Below, piece after piece: positions 13,021 to 25,870 of a stretch of DNA of 64,000 nucleotides (its first letter is position 1; every line of letters starts with the position of its first letter). Source of the stretch: Aptenodytes patagonicus (lineage: Eukaryota > Chordata > Aves > Sphenisciformes > Spheniscidae); assembly GCF_965638725.1 (NCBI RefSeq), contig NC_134963.1, positions 7,943,501 through 8,007,500 on the forward strand, written 5' to 3'. The notes beneath the pieces are model-generated. The model ran no database searches. It was not told where the DNA came from and was given only the letters and a program-made list of their open reading frames with translations. The translations under genes and the position numbers were made by a program.

Positions 13021-16000
13021 TGTTGCTAAATTCTGAGAGGTTTTAAAAATGCTTTATTTAAAACATAATGAGTGCGCTGCTGCCTACGGTGCCAGCGCGG
13101 TGGGGAGCGTGCGCGTGTGTACGCACACGTGCATGCACAGGCGCTTTCGGGAGGAAGCTTAATCATGCGTAAGAAAGGAGGGGAAGTTTATTTTAAGGCC
13201 ACTTGGGTGCTGTGTTATGTGGCAGCGGGACAGCGTCAACAGTCCTATTCAAATCTGCCTGTGCAGGGTCCTCGGGGGCTCCTTTGCTGCCCAGCCGTCC
13301 TGTGGATGGGGGATGCTGGGTCTCCTGCGTGGTGGCTGCGGGTGACCCTTGAGGCCAGCCAGCCCCTGGGAAGCAGGGATGCATGTTTGGGAGGGTGCGA
13401 AGGATAACTAGGTCCATCCCTCTGGGGTCACGATGATGGGAGCACCTCTGAAGGTCTGTGGATGGCCAAAAGGCTGGGGTACGGTGCTAAAACCTGCTGA
13501 GAAAACTGGCTTATGCCATGGGGGTGCCTGTCCTGGTGCGGAGCAGGGCTTTGGAAGCACAACTACCTTGCCCCTGTTTTGTCGGAGAGGTGTTAACTCC
13601 CTCTGTCCTCTCCGTACTTTGCTGCGGTGGGTTTGCTTTTGCTTCTCGTAGAGGAACGGTCCGGGTGGAAGTCACCCTGCGAAGTGCGAGGCAGGCGGGA
13701 CGCTTCTGGCCCTGTCACAGGGAGCAGCGGTGGGAAGGGCAGCCTGTCCGCCATCTGGGCTCTGCTTCTGCTCCAGCAGGCCCCGGGCTAGGAGCAGACA
13801 GCATGGGCTCCCGGGGACGTGGCTTTGCCATCCTCCACGGGCTCGGCGAGGGAAGCACCGCTGTGTTTTGGCATGGGCCGGGAATAAGCAAGCAAAAAAA
13901 TCCCTTCGCCGTAAGCCCTGCGACGGTGTAGGAGCAGTGGGGGAGCTGGGTAGGTGTCCGTGTGTGCAGGCGGCGATGGCCGATGAGCCGGTGGCTTGGT
14001 GCTGCCTCCTACGAACCCGTTGTTATTGCAAGTGGAGCAGGAGCAGCTGCTGCCTGCTTCATTAACTGTCCCATCCTGGCAGGGGGCTGGAGCGCTACCG
14101 CAATAAGCGCCAATTAAACACCTCTCCAAAATGATCCTGGACCACTCAGGAATTATATTTTATTAGCAGGGATGGAAAGCATCAGAAACCTCTTCCTCGG
14201 GGACCCGGCTGGTGGTGGCTTGGTTTTTCTTTTGTATCTCCAGGACGCAAATATTTAACCTGCTCACTTGGAAAAGGTCCATGTAATGGGAACAAGGGCG
14301 AGGCGAAGGTCCACCTGGCTCCATCTGCCAGCGCGTCTCCCCCCCCGGCTGGGTCCCTGCCCCGGCGCAGAGGGAGGTCCTGAGCACACCTTTGTTTTTT
14401 TTCTAGGGCTAAAAATGCCATTTAGGAAAGAGCAGTTGGTGAGAGTGTCTGAGTTTTAGTGGCCGGTTTGGTTTAATAGGTGGAATTTGTCTTTCCCCCT
14501 CTTGGTGAAATACCCTTTTTCTGAGCCAGAAAAATTCTGCTGTTTTTCACCCCAGGCTTTTCCTTCTGTCGGAAGAGGCAGCACTGGGATGCAGGGCTGG
14601 GTGTTTGTTAGTCTGCCATAGTTTATGTAGCGATGGCTCATGCAGATGCCTCCACCTTTGCTGGCAGAGATGCCTCCTTGCTTTCTGCACTTTAGGGGCA
14701 TCGAAGTATTGAAGTGCTTTGTAGGTCCTACAAAATAGCAAGTTCATGTGATTACACTCTGAGCTGTGATCTTGCAAACATTTCCGTGCAAGACAAATAC
14801 TTCCAGTGTGGGAAGCTTTTTCCTTCCTGAGATTTTCCTTTGCTTTTCAGTGTGGTTATGCCAGGGATTAAAAATAACGCTGACATTTTTGTTGGGTTTT
14901 GACGGCTTGACTCCCATTAGCCCTGCATGCTCTTTTGCACTGAATACTGTATTTTATACATCAAACCTCGGTATGTGAGGTTTTTGGAAGGCGTCCTGCG
15001 TTGCAGCCTGACCCAGAGGCTGCGTGGGCTTTCTGCTGTGATCTCCTGGGTTGGTCTCAACGCGGTGGCTTCCCATCAGGCTGACGTCTACTGCCACTGC
15101 CCTTCCAGCGCCCTCCGCTCCACCGGCTGATGAGACACCAGGGGTAAATGTTGCGTATAAACACAATGCATCCAGCCTCCATAGACTGTATTAGCGCCGC
15201 TTCGTCTGCTGCCGCGTCTGGCCCTAGTGCCTGGCTGGTGCCTGGCTGATGCCCCGCTGCATCACATCAGCCGATGTAATTTTGGGGGCAGTCATCACCA
15301 AGGGCAATGTTTCGTACCTGGTTGAGATATTAAATTACTTTGTATTTCTGATGGAAATGTAACCTCGGTTTTATGTGTTGGTGCCCAAAGCAAGTAGCGC
15401 TGAAGCATGTCAGCTGTCAAAAATGAAAAGATCCGTGGTGTTTTTAGGATGGATGGCTGAGCCCTGCCCATGCTGGTGGGAGAAGGGAGAAATCCTGAGC
15501 ACCGGCGTGGATGGGGCAGAGGTGAGCAAAGCACCCGAGGCGTTTCGTTGGCAGAGGTGCTTTTTCTCGGGAATACATCAGCTCTGGCACACGCTGCATG
15601 CCAGGGTTTCTTTTTTTTGTCATTTTGTGCTGAAAAATGAAGTGTGTGCTAGTGATCATTACAATGTCCACCGAGTTTGTTAAAGGATCTTTTTATGAGC
15701 CGATTTGCACAACTCCCTTTCCAGGCTGCTAGGCATGATAAAATACTGCCGTTCGGCCTGTCACAGGGATAATTGCTTGGCATTATGAATCATAAAAGTA
15801 TGTTCCCCCCTGGAATTTTATCCTGACATTTGATTTAATTTTTCTTGACATCGCATCCATTATATTGCATTGCCTTGCCCTCGATAGCTGAATTTGCACG
15901 CTGGGTGTAAGGACCAACAGGTGACTTAAAGAGCAAAGCGGCTGTTAGTGGGAGTGTTTCCTCTGTGCAGAGGAACCCCTTCCTAAATGAGCTAAAACTT

Positions 16001-19000
16001 TATAAAAGTGCTGGTGAGGAAGCAGGATCCTCCCTCCTGCTTAAATCTGCTGGCAGGAGGAGAGGGGCTTTGATTTCTGATGGGGACGTGATGGGGCTGT
16101 GTCTGAGCTGGGCTTGTAGGGCAGGAAGGAAAAGGCGTTGGGTTTTTGTTTGACCCAGCCTTACTCAATATTTCTGTGCTTTCAACACTCCTAAAACAAG
16201 GAGATGGGGTAAATTCTCCAACACTGGCCACCAGAGACTTGGAGCAGAGGTGGTGTTCTCCATGCACTGTGCTTTCCCCGGGACCCTCCTGGCACACGGT
16301 TGATACCTTTGGCACGGTCGTGGTGTGGTTTGCAGCCTACCATAACCAGGGAGGATCGCGCCGGGGGTGAGCTGGGGTACAGGATCAGCTCCTTTCCCGG
16401 TTTAAAGCCTGTGCAGTTGCAGTGCTGCAGAACAGCATGTCCCCACCGGTCTGGGGACACGCAGCGATGCCACCACGAGCGGGTTTGGTTTGCTGGAGGT
16501 TTAACGAGCTTTGTGCAAGGCCCTGAGTACCCTGGTGCACCTTTGAAGGCAGGAGACCCCCTCGAGCCCTCCAGTCGCCCTTGCCCCTTCCATTTTTGGC
16601 ACGACTCTAGATGGGATCACCCTGTAGCATCCCCAGTTGGATCTGCCACTCTGGCAGCTCCGCAGGCGCCCTCCCTCCCGGCACAGCCGCCTCTTGCGCA
16701 GACTGGTAATTAGTCAAGTGTAGGATCCTATTAATTGCAGCAATTGTGATGTTTAGATTTCTGGGTTAATTGCTAATATCTGGTGTAACATTTTTCCCAC
16801 TGGATATTTTTGATCACAGTAATTAACCTCCCCCATTTGGAGGAGCAGACATTCATCACTTTGCTCTTCGGCAGCCCGCAGCGAGGGTCCTGGTGGGATC
16901 CCTCTCCGTGGGTGCTGGGGTGGGCTCTATGCTTTAGGGTAAAGACTCGCTGTAATGCATCCCCTCCATGCATTTATCTGACGTATCCTCAGGAAGCTCA
17001 GGAAAGCAGAGGCCATGCTGGCTTGCCTTTGAACCGGCAGCAATAAAGCTGCTGCCAGTGATGCGTATTTTTAGGAAGAGGCTGGATCGTTACAGCCGGC
17101 TTCGCTTTCTAATTATTTCTGTGATGACAAATGGGAAGCGGAGGTGGGACCACGAGTGCCAAACGTGGCTGCCTGATCACCGCGCCCTTCCATTTCCCTT
17201 CCTGCTCCCCCCCTGCCCCAGGTCTTTTCCTGCAGTCCTGATGGTAAACGATGATGAATGTCCCGGTCTGGCTGCGGCCAGGACCGGAGAGCAGGAGATG
17301 GGGGGGAAAAATCATGTTTGTAAAGGTCAGTGTGGCATTCCAGCACGGCTTGCTGTCTGCCCTATCGCGCTATGATGGGATCTGTAAAGGCAGGTTTGCT
17401 CTTACCAACACACGGCCTGAGCCTTTCTGGGTGGGTGATAGTTCTCCGGTGATGCTGGTTGAGCTCTTGAAGGGCTGGGGCTGGATTTTAGGTTTAGTTT
17501 GCAAACTTATCCCTGCTGGCCGTGGAGCTCTGGATAAGCGGAGCCATGTTGAGTTGCATCTCATTTTGCTGTCCTCCAGCTCACGGTGTGGAGATGCTGC
17601 TGAGAGCAGCCTTAAGCTTTGCCCATGGGTCGTACAGTGAAATGCTTGGCTCTTCTGAAACCCGCCTCAAACAGCAGCTTGTAGGCAGGGCAGGTGCCAA
17701 GTTAGGACTAGCTGGGAGTAGGGCAGATTTCCCAGTTGTGTTTGCCAAGAGCTGTGCGCTGCTCGAGTCCATCTCTTTGAAGCTGCTGGAGTTGTGTCGT
17801 AGAGCTAAGAAGATCGTCTGCTCCTGGAAACGGCCCGACTCAGATCAGGTTTTGCTTTAAGGCAACAGCTCTCCTGGGCGAGGTGCAGGGTATGTACCTG
17901 CCCCGAGCAGCCCGTCAAGCCAATGCTCCTCCATCACACGCATAGTCATCAGATAACGGCCCTGGAGGGAAGAGTGAACGTCGTTCTTGTGCATAGGGTG
18001 GGTCAAACTCATCAGAAACTTGATGGCTTCTGGAGTATTGTCTTTATGAGCTCCCCTGTGGAGAATGGTCTATATTGAGAAAGATGGAAAGATGCTGTCA
18101 GCACTGTGCTGTGGTTGGTGTCTACAGTTGAGCGTGTGTATGGCAGCACATCTGGAGGGCTTTCACAGAGAACCACTGCTGGCAGCGAGACATCCAAAGT
18201 ATCAGCTTATCTCTAAACCCATCCCTCTCCCAAGCGTGGCGTACATCTCCAAGCCATGCAGGCTCAGCGGCCGGAGAGCAGAGTCTTTGGCCAGCAGGTC
18301 TACCTGGGTGATTTTTTTTTTTAATCCTGCTAATGGGCATCTGAATTTTAACGAATTTTCTCCCACTGGGCACAAACCGGGAGCTGTAACTACAGCAGGG
18401 GGATGGACAAGCCGGGACGCTGCCCTGGCAGCACGTGTGGCCCTGTTTGAGCAGGCAGCCTGATAGCGCAGGGATGAAACCATCCCTTGGCGTGCCTCGT
18501 GCTTTCAGCTCAAACCTGGATGAAAGGCTGGGATTTTCAAAGGCGTTGAATAGAGACCGCTGCAGAGCTTCACTGCTCTTGATTTCCAACAGACTGGGGT
18601 AATGTCCTTTGAAAACCCCAGCTTAACCCAAGACAAACCACAGTTTGCTTTATTTTTTAATTGGTGCTTTATCCATTTTCTATTTTTAAATTGGAGGGAA
18701 AGTGAAAAATCTAAGGAGCAGCTGCGATGGTGTGGGTTGGGCAGGTGGGAAGGGGAGGCCAGCACCCCATCAACCCGGGCGGCTGCAGGGACGCACACCT
18801 CCCGCACAGCATCGGACCGACGGGGACCCTTGAACAGGTGAACGGAGAATGGGTTTAATGGAAATCCATCACCTAATTTTTCAGAGGATTATCCTTCATA
18901 ATTGCCTTTTAAAATAATTTGGGTGAAAGCAGTGCTGCTTTGTGATTATTTTTTTAGTTGTTTTTTTTTATTTTTTTACCTTCCCTGCTCTTAGAAAATA

Positions 19001-20961
19001 ACAAAAGGTGCCGATCTTCTCTGAGAAGGTGAATCTAATTAATTGCCTTCAGCAGGGCCTGGAGAGCTTTTGATGGGAGATGAAGTGTGAATATGGGGGA
19101 CGTGGGTTTGTTCCGTGGCTGCCGCTGAGTTGTCTTTAGATACTCATCTGGATTTCAAATCAGCTTTATCCTCTGTAGCTAGCTCAATTTTCCACCATGG
19201 CAGTGGCCCATCCCCACGTCGTATCTGTGTGGTATATATGACAGTTGCTTCTTTGCATGGATTTAGCAGCTCGTGAGGAACAAAAAAGGGAAGGCAGCGC
19301 CATCCTGGCACCCTGCGTCCTCGGGTCCCACTGGTGATGGGGAAATGGGATGATTTCTGTGCTCCCACGGGGCTCCCTGGGCCAGGGCTTGTCCTTGAAG
19401 AGCCGGAAGGTTTGGACCTTGCTGAGCAAAACACATTTCACCCAGCGATGAAAGCTCTCACCGGTCACGGTTACCCGTGAACTCATTTGGTTGGAAAAAC
19501 AATTGCTCTCCATCTGAATAGCTACGGTCTCCTGCTGCCACGTCAGGTTCCTCCCCCGAAGGAAAGACGAGGACAAAATGCTTTTTCTCTAGCCGGAGAA
19601 TACTCTCAGCTTGCTTTCGGTGGGGATAAGTGATGATGAAGCAAGTGGAAGTAATTCTCGACTGTCTTAAAGTTATTGACTTTGCAATGATGCTGTGGTG
19701 ATGATTATTTTTCAGTTAGGGATGAGAGGTGTGATCTGAGCTGACTGCAGATCCGTGTCTTCTGAGGGCCTGTTTGCCAGTCTGTCTTTAATCATTCCTG
19801 TCGTTAGGGCTTTACTTGCTTTTCCATTTTCCTTTTTTTTTTTTAACAGGAAATCTCCCCTCCACCTTCAACTAAACTAAAATGATGTTTAAAATTTAAT
19901 TGGCAAATGCCTAATTAATTGCACAGATTAATACAGTGAGCTGGAGGAAGCTTTGTGTATAGAAGACAACTTGGAATAATTTACATTGAAGGAGACTGTT
20001 GGTGCAAGTTTGTTGTTCAGGGTCTGTGATAAATCTCCAGCAGGCGAGAAGGGGGTGGGAGAGGTCACTGGGAAGCACTGGAAGTTTCCAAAAGGGATCG
20101 GTGGACGGAGATGTGGCTCATCTGGTCTCTGCCTTGTGTCCCACCAGATACAAGTCCAGAGGGATGAGGGCTAATGGGAAGGATGCTCCTGCTTTTGGGA
20201 ATCGAGACCCTCCGCTTCACAGCGTGGTCCAGCACTGGGCACGTCCCGCGTGCTGCCTCTCTGTCCCCTCAAGGAGCTGGTTTCTGGCCAGTCTCACGTG
20301 GCTTTCTGCTCCAGTGCCACATCCTCTGCTTGGACTTGCTGTATTGCAGAGTTCAGGTCAACTTCTCCTCAGGAGCATCCCTCCGGTGAAAGCAGAGCAC
20401 ATAAATGCAGCAGTGGCGGAGCAAACAGCATATTCATGGGTCATTGCAGCGAGAGCGTTTGGATGGAGACCCGTAATGTGCATCCTTCAGTGTTCTCCCT
20501 CTGGTCTGAGTCATCTCTGGAGGCCTCACCTAACCAGGTTCTTCTCGTACCCTCGCTCTGGAGCCTCGGTGTCTCTGAGCATCAGACCGGGTGCTTGATG
20601 TGACACGTGTCCTTCGTGTTCCAATCTCCTGTTTTTGCCTGGAGGAGGAGGAGAGGGAAGCGGGGGAGGACCACCGACAGCTGCAGCATCTCCTCCAGAG
20701 GTGAACTGGAGGATGATGTCGGAGTGTAAAACTCTCCAGGGAGGAGCGATGAGAGCGTTTGGGCTTCACGAGCAGGCTGGCTGTGGCTGTAGCGGTTCGG
20801 GAGCATGGTGGGGAGGAGATGTGTTCCTGAGCCATCAGGAGGTACCAGCTTCTGGTTGTCACTAACGGGCTTGTTGTTGTGCAGAAATCAACCCCAGTTT
20901 GCTACAAGTCTCTGGGACAGGAATCGGTGTCTGGGCAGACCCAGGGACGGACGATATGAGG

Positions 20962-21003
20962 ATGGGGGTGCATTGTCATGGGGGTGCATTGTCATGGGGG
21001 TGC
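20962..21003. repeat. 16-bp tandem repeat, about 2.6 copies
   Basis: The unit ATGGGGGTGCATTGTC occurs at 20962-20977 and 20978-20993 without change, followed by a partial third copy. Confidence 0.9.
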
Positions 21004-22040
21004 TGATGGGTCCCTGCTGCTCCCAGGACCTCGCACAGCACAGAGGGCAAGCGGATGCTCCAAGGCCCCAAAATCAAAGGTACCAGCTGAGCTTTCAGGA
21101 TTAATTCCTCCTTCTGTCACAGCTCCTGCCAGACAAAAGCGCTGATGAGCCGCAGCGTGGCGGCCACCCCCTGTCCTCCTCTCCAAAGAGGTGACATTTG
21201 CAGTAGCCGCCTGGCTCAGGCTGTCCTATTATCCCTGCCCAAAGGTAAGGGAGCACGCGGGCTGGGTACAAAAGGGCTCATCAGCGTCGGGAGGAGTGTT
21301 TGCTTCTCCGCCTGCGCCTGTTCAGAGACGTGAAGGTTTTGCAGAGGAGCGGAGGCTGGGGAGGAAGGTGCCTCCGCATGCCCAGAAGCACAGACCTGCT
21401 TTTTTTTGCTCCCTGCGATGCTGCTCGCAGGCTTGCAGGGGCAAACGTGGGGCAGGAGCTGGTTGCCCAAGTATGCCGGTGCCTTTGGAAGAAAACCTTC
21501 TCCCTGGGTGGTATGAAGGCACCAGGTTTTGAACGGATGCTGGGGCTCAGCCGGGTGCTTGCCCCTCTGCGCTAATACCCAGCTGCTGCCTGGCTGCTTC
21601 CTGCAGCTCCCCACTCCCGTCCTTCCTCCTGCCACCCCCAAGCCTCCCTGTCACCTTCAGCCACCATGAGGCCAGGCAGGACACTGACCTTTCTGTGCAC
21701 CCCCTGCCACCCGAGTCCTCCCGGCAGCCCCTGCATGTGGCTCATGTGGCTTTTGTCCTGGGGCTGAAGCGAAATCCTCCTGCCTCTCCCCCCAGCTCTG
21801 GGGCTCTGGCCATGCTTTTGTCCCCATCCTGCTGTTTTTCACCCTAAAGACGTCCCCAAGCCATCCCTACAGCCACCGCTCTCCTCCCTCTCCATGGCTG
21901 AGGGTGGCAGCTGGAGCTTTTCATGCATCGACCGTGCTGAGCAGAGCGGTGACTTCCCACCCCCACCCCGGTGAAGGTTGTAAAGCATCGAAAGGGACTT
22001 TGCAAGGAGATGGGGGTGGCAGCCAGCCAGTGCGGTGGCT

Positions 22041-22084
22041 CTGGGCTTCAGCACGTCCTTCCCTGGGCTTCAGCACGTCCTTCC
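22041..22084. repeat. 22-bp perfect tandem duplication
   Basis: A 22-bp unit starting CTGGGCTTCAGCACG occurs twice head to tail (22041-22062 and 22063-22084) with no mismatch, so it is recent or kept uniform by slippage. Confidence 0.9.
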
Positions 22085-22798
22085 CTTGGAGATAATGTTG
22101 GAGGGGAGCGTGTGTGCGTGCAGAAGGCTCCCTGCAGTAATTGGCAACGATGGAGAGCGACTAAACCAGGGCGTCTTTTACGTAGGACAGCGACCGCTTC
22201 GGGCTGTGGTGGGTCCATAGCTTGGGCAGGGACCATGGTCATTGCATCTCCAGTGATGTCCCCAAGCCCGGAGCCTGGTGGCCCTGGGGAACTTCCACGC
22301 ACAGGGAGGAGGCTTCGTAACACCTGCAGTTTAGGTAAAAAAAGAAGGGTGAGCTGGCCCCAGTGTGGCGGTGGGGCTTGGCAAGCCCCATGCCCTCTCC
22401 AGGAGGGGAAACGTGTCAGGACCAAAACGTCTGGGGCCAAACCCAGCAGTGCCCAGACGTGGACAGCATGGCCCTGCCATGTCCTGCCTTGCTCCTGCTG
22501 CCGCGGGGCGAGAAATACCCCGTTCCCAGTGCAGGGTTTATATGTAACCTGTGTGTTGTCCAACCAGCATGTGGCAACTACCAAAAAAAACCCCCAAAAA
22601 GCCCGGGTCTGTTGATGGCCTCTTGCTTTGCTGCAGTTTAACCTCTGTTTCCGATGCCGGGTGGCATTGGCAGCGTCTCTGCTGCCCCATGTCTGTGCTG
22701 CCCTCGCTCAAAGCCTCATGTGCGTTTGGCTTTCGGATGAGGCGGGCAGCCCGATTTCCAGCACTTTCCTTTTCCGATTGTCCTAATAAGTGATTTTT

Positions 22799-22830
22799 TG
22801 TTGTCGTTGTTGTTGTTGTTGTCGTCTGTT
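22799..22830. repeat. GTT/GTC microsatellite
   Basis: About ten trinucleotide units, mostly GTT with two GTC interruptions, lie at the left edge of an AT-rich island. Confidence 0.85.
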
Positions 22831-22839
22831 GCAGAGCTT

Positions 22840-23860
22840 TCTACTGATTTCCTGAGAGAGGAATAAAAGCTGGAGCACAAATACAGCATGGAAAATAACC
22901 GTCAGCAGGCATATTCACTGCGCTGAGGATGGAGCCCTGTTTGAAGCCGCAGCAACACGATGATGTGCGTGTGCATCCAGATAGGGTGGGAGGCGAGAGA
23001 AACCCCTACGCTAATTTCACTAGATGTTTCCCCTTTCCCCAGCCCTCCGTATTAATGGCTTTTAAGGCCAGGAGGAATCTTTTAGCCTGAGCTTTGGTAT
23101 TACCCCAGCTGTAAAACCGCTTTCCCTGCATTCATTATTAGCCCTCGTTATTTAATGACTCGTCAGCCGGCAGAGCATCCCTGTCAGTGGCGATTCCTTC
23201 CTTCGCCTGACATTTGGGCAGCTGTGTCTTAACCAGCTGTTTAGAGATTTAACAGGTTCTGTGTTGATTTTTATATTGTTCCAGCTTCTTCATCAAAATG
23301 TCACCCGCAGCTTGAATCAGACGCTCTGTCACGTTGGTAAACTCATTTTGGAATATCTCATAAAAAGCTCAGGTTGGTTTAATGAAATCTGCTTTTCATA
23401 GATGTGTGCTGATTGGCACTAATTAAATTTCACTTCTTCATTAAGTGAGTCCTGTTTCAGCTCTTCCTTTGTTTTGCCTAGCTTCAATGTCAGACCAACA
23501 ATTTGGAAGACAACATGGATTGTTTTAACATACAAGGAAATAAATAACACCGCTGTAATTTAAAGTAGCCTTTTAAAAAGGACTTAAAAAGTAAAAAAAA
23601 TCTAGAAATAACTCCTTGACCAGCTCTTTAAAATCTCTTTGATTCAATTGCTCCAGATCTTGCTGATTTTTAAAAAGTTTGGCATCAATAATCTCTATTT
23701 ATTGGTTTATTTTCGTTTGTGTTGCAATACAAAATGTCTCTTTGTACTATGGCATGAATACATCATCTGATTCTCTTCTTCCATATTAAATAAACCCCAT
23801 TTCTCTGCATGATCGTCAGCACTTCCACCCCATCTGTTGATTATGGGGCTGACGCCCCTG
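22840..23860. other. AT-rich island of about 1 kb, candidate non-coding element
   Basis: The stretch stands out from its GC-rich flanks. It is rich in ATTA/TAAT cores, has no reading frame of notable length on either strand, and contains AT-rich blocks such as those around 23,400-23,440 and 23,560-23,720. A candidate AATAAA lies near 23,790. I see no repeat-family signature. A conserved regulatory element or an old, decayed insertion would both fit. Confidence 0.4.
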
Positions 23861-25870
23861 CTTGGGTTTCTCCGTACCTAACCTGATGGGGCTCGACAGC
23901 GGGGACCACGGGTTTCTTCCGAGCACCGCTTGCTCTCATTGCTTGTGCTCACTTTCTAATTTAGCTGCTAGCAACTATCTAGTTCTATATATTGTACTAA
24001 AAAAAAACCCAACCCCAAAGAAACTTTTAAAGCCTGATTACGCTTGCCTTCTGAGTGAGGCTTTTATGAATTTCTTTCTCTGCAGCTTTTTAAATAATTA
24101 AGTAAACGTCTGTAAGCAGTGTCCAATTCTCTCTTCATTAAATTTTTTCTCCTCGCCGACTGGGCTCACCAGCGTCTCCAGCTTTTGTGTTATTAGTCCT
24201 TTTAAAGCAGAGAGGGGTGTGTGTGTGTGAGACTTTCCCGGTTCAGACTTTATTGTGCTCCAGTACAACTTGAAAAGCTGATGCACAAACCAGCACCCTT
24301 TGACAGCGGCGGAAAGGCTTCGAGTACCTGTCTGCTGCTTTATTTGCTTTGAGAGAGACGAGAAAGCCGAGCGATCCTTAGCTTAACTTGGCCTTAAAAT
24401 GTAAATGGTGCCTCTTTGCTGCTCTTTCTTTCTCTCTCTGCTTTCCTTGGTTTAAATCTGCTTTTTGGGTCTGTTTTGGTTTTCAGGGGCTGCGTTTGCC
24501 GGGAGCAGCCCTGGGAGGAGGCGCTTGGGGCTCGTGGTGCTGGACCGAGGGCTGGAGCTCCTGGTCCCTTTGGACTTTTCGGAAAGCTGACGGCTGTGCG
24601 AATTCTGGGAGGGAGAGCAGCACAAGAATCCGACCTCATGTCCGGAGGTTTTGGGGGGCACCCGCATCCCCATCCCTGACTCCCCGCCATGGGCGACTTC
24701 CCTGGTGCAGGGTGCAAGTGTGCAGGGGGATGTGAGCACCCGGGTGTGCAGGCACAGCAGGGGAGCTGTCGACAAACACATCCTACAGAATCTGCCTCTG
24801 GCAAGTGTTTTTATGCCTTTAGATTATTCTCACGCAGTGCATTTGGAAAGCTGTTAGTGGATCATTTAAGGGGGGGAAAAAACCCATCTCCTTTGAGAGG
24901 ACGTGTTACGTTTCTTAAACTGTGCCGCGAGAGTTTTAAGTGCACTTTTAAAGTGATTTGCTCTGAAATATGCACTCGGTTTGTTCCCTTCTTATTTTTC
25001 TTTTCTTTTGGGGTGGAAGAAGAAAGAAGAGGAGGAAGAAATGCTTCAGCCTCGCGGGGCAGTTTAGCTGGGAGAAAGGTGCATAGTCCGTGACAGTCCT
25101 TCAGGGTTTAACATGCTTCAAATTTCTTTTTCCATCCTCTCCCCGAACTCTGCTACAACCTTTATATCCCTGTTTGATGGCTGTATGGCGTGAGAGGTGT
25201 CCTGGCTAGCTGGGAGATGCGACTTCTGCTCCCCGTGGGCTGAGGACGAGCTGCCCCATTAGTTTGCAAAGCGCCGGTGCCCGATGCGTGTCCCCATAAT
25301 AACGCTGACACGGCCCGGTGGCAAAGGAGAGCCGTCCCCCGTGACGTCCCGTTCGAAGGGAGCCGACTCTATCCGGCATTAAGAGTCGAGGAATATTTTT
25401 CCTTGTCCTCAGGTTGATGAGGCAATAAATAACCACACCTGCTGCATTCAGCATCTTTGCGGGAGCTGCTTGTCGATGGGTATTGGGAGGCAAGATGGGT
25501 GGTAGCACAGGCTGGAAAAGAGAAAAAGAAAGAAAGAAAAAAGAAAAGGAAAAATAAAAATCAAACAGTAGAAGAACCCAATTTGCTTTCCCCTCTGGCT
25601 TGTTGTCTCCTCTTTCTTGATTCTGGAATATTTAGCAGCTTCTTCTGGAGTGTGTTTTTGGACTCAATGGGAATTAGAGGAAAATCCACAGGATCTCTCC
25701 TTCCACCATGTGTTTTAACTGGACGACGTGCAGCTCCAGTGGGTGCCTATTCTCTATTGATCAGCGAGTCAAGGACGAACACTTTGCTGATCTCACCACC
25801 CGCCTGCGACGAATCCTATGGAGAGTGGGCCGGGAAGGGTTTTGTTGTGGTGAGGTATCCGAAAGGGTAA
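23861..25870. other. Intergenic DNA left of the CR1 element
   Basis: No gene is supported. A purine-rich A/G low-complexity tract lies at about 25,516-25,566. The last 300 bases before 25,870 may belong to the 5' part of the CR1 element in another frame, but I cannot align them to it with confidence. Confidence 0.5.

Larger units (their letters stand above)
13030..22790. other. Intergenic GC-rich DNA with scattered AT-rich islets
   Basis: I see no gene that I can support. The stretch is GC-rich with many overlapping chance open frames on both strands. AT-rich, ATTA-containing islets that could be conserved non-coding elements lie at about 15,660-15,900, 16,705-16,850, 18,840-19,060 and 19,800-19,990. 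Two small tandem duplications lie at 20962-21003 and 22041-22084. Confidence 0.55.

Noticed and set aside
19999..20598. 199-codon open frame on the + strand
   Set aside because: No recognisable domain. Several other frames overlap it on both strands, and its length is within what GC-rich DNA yields by chance.
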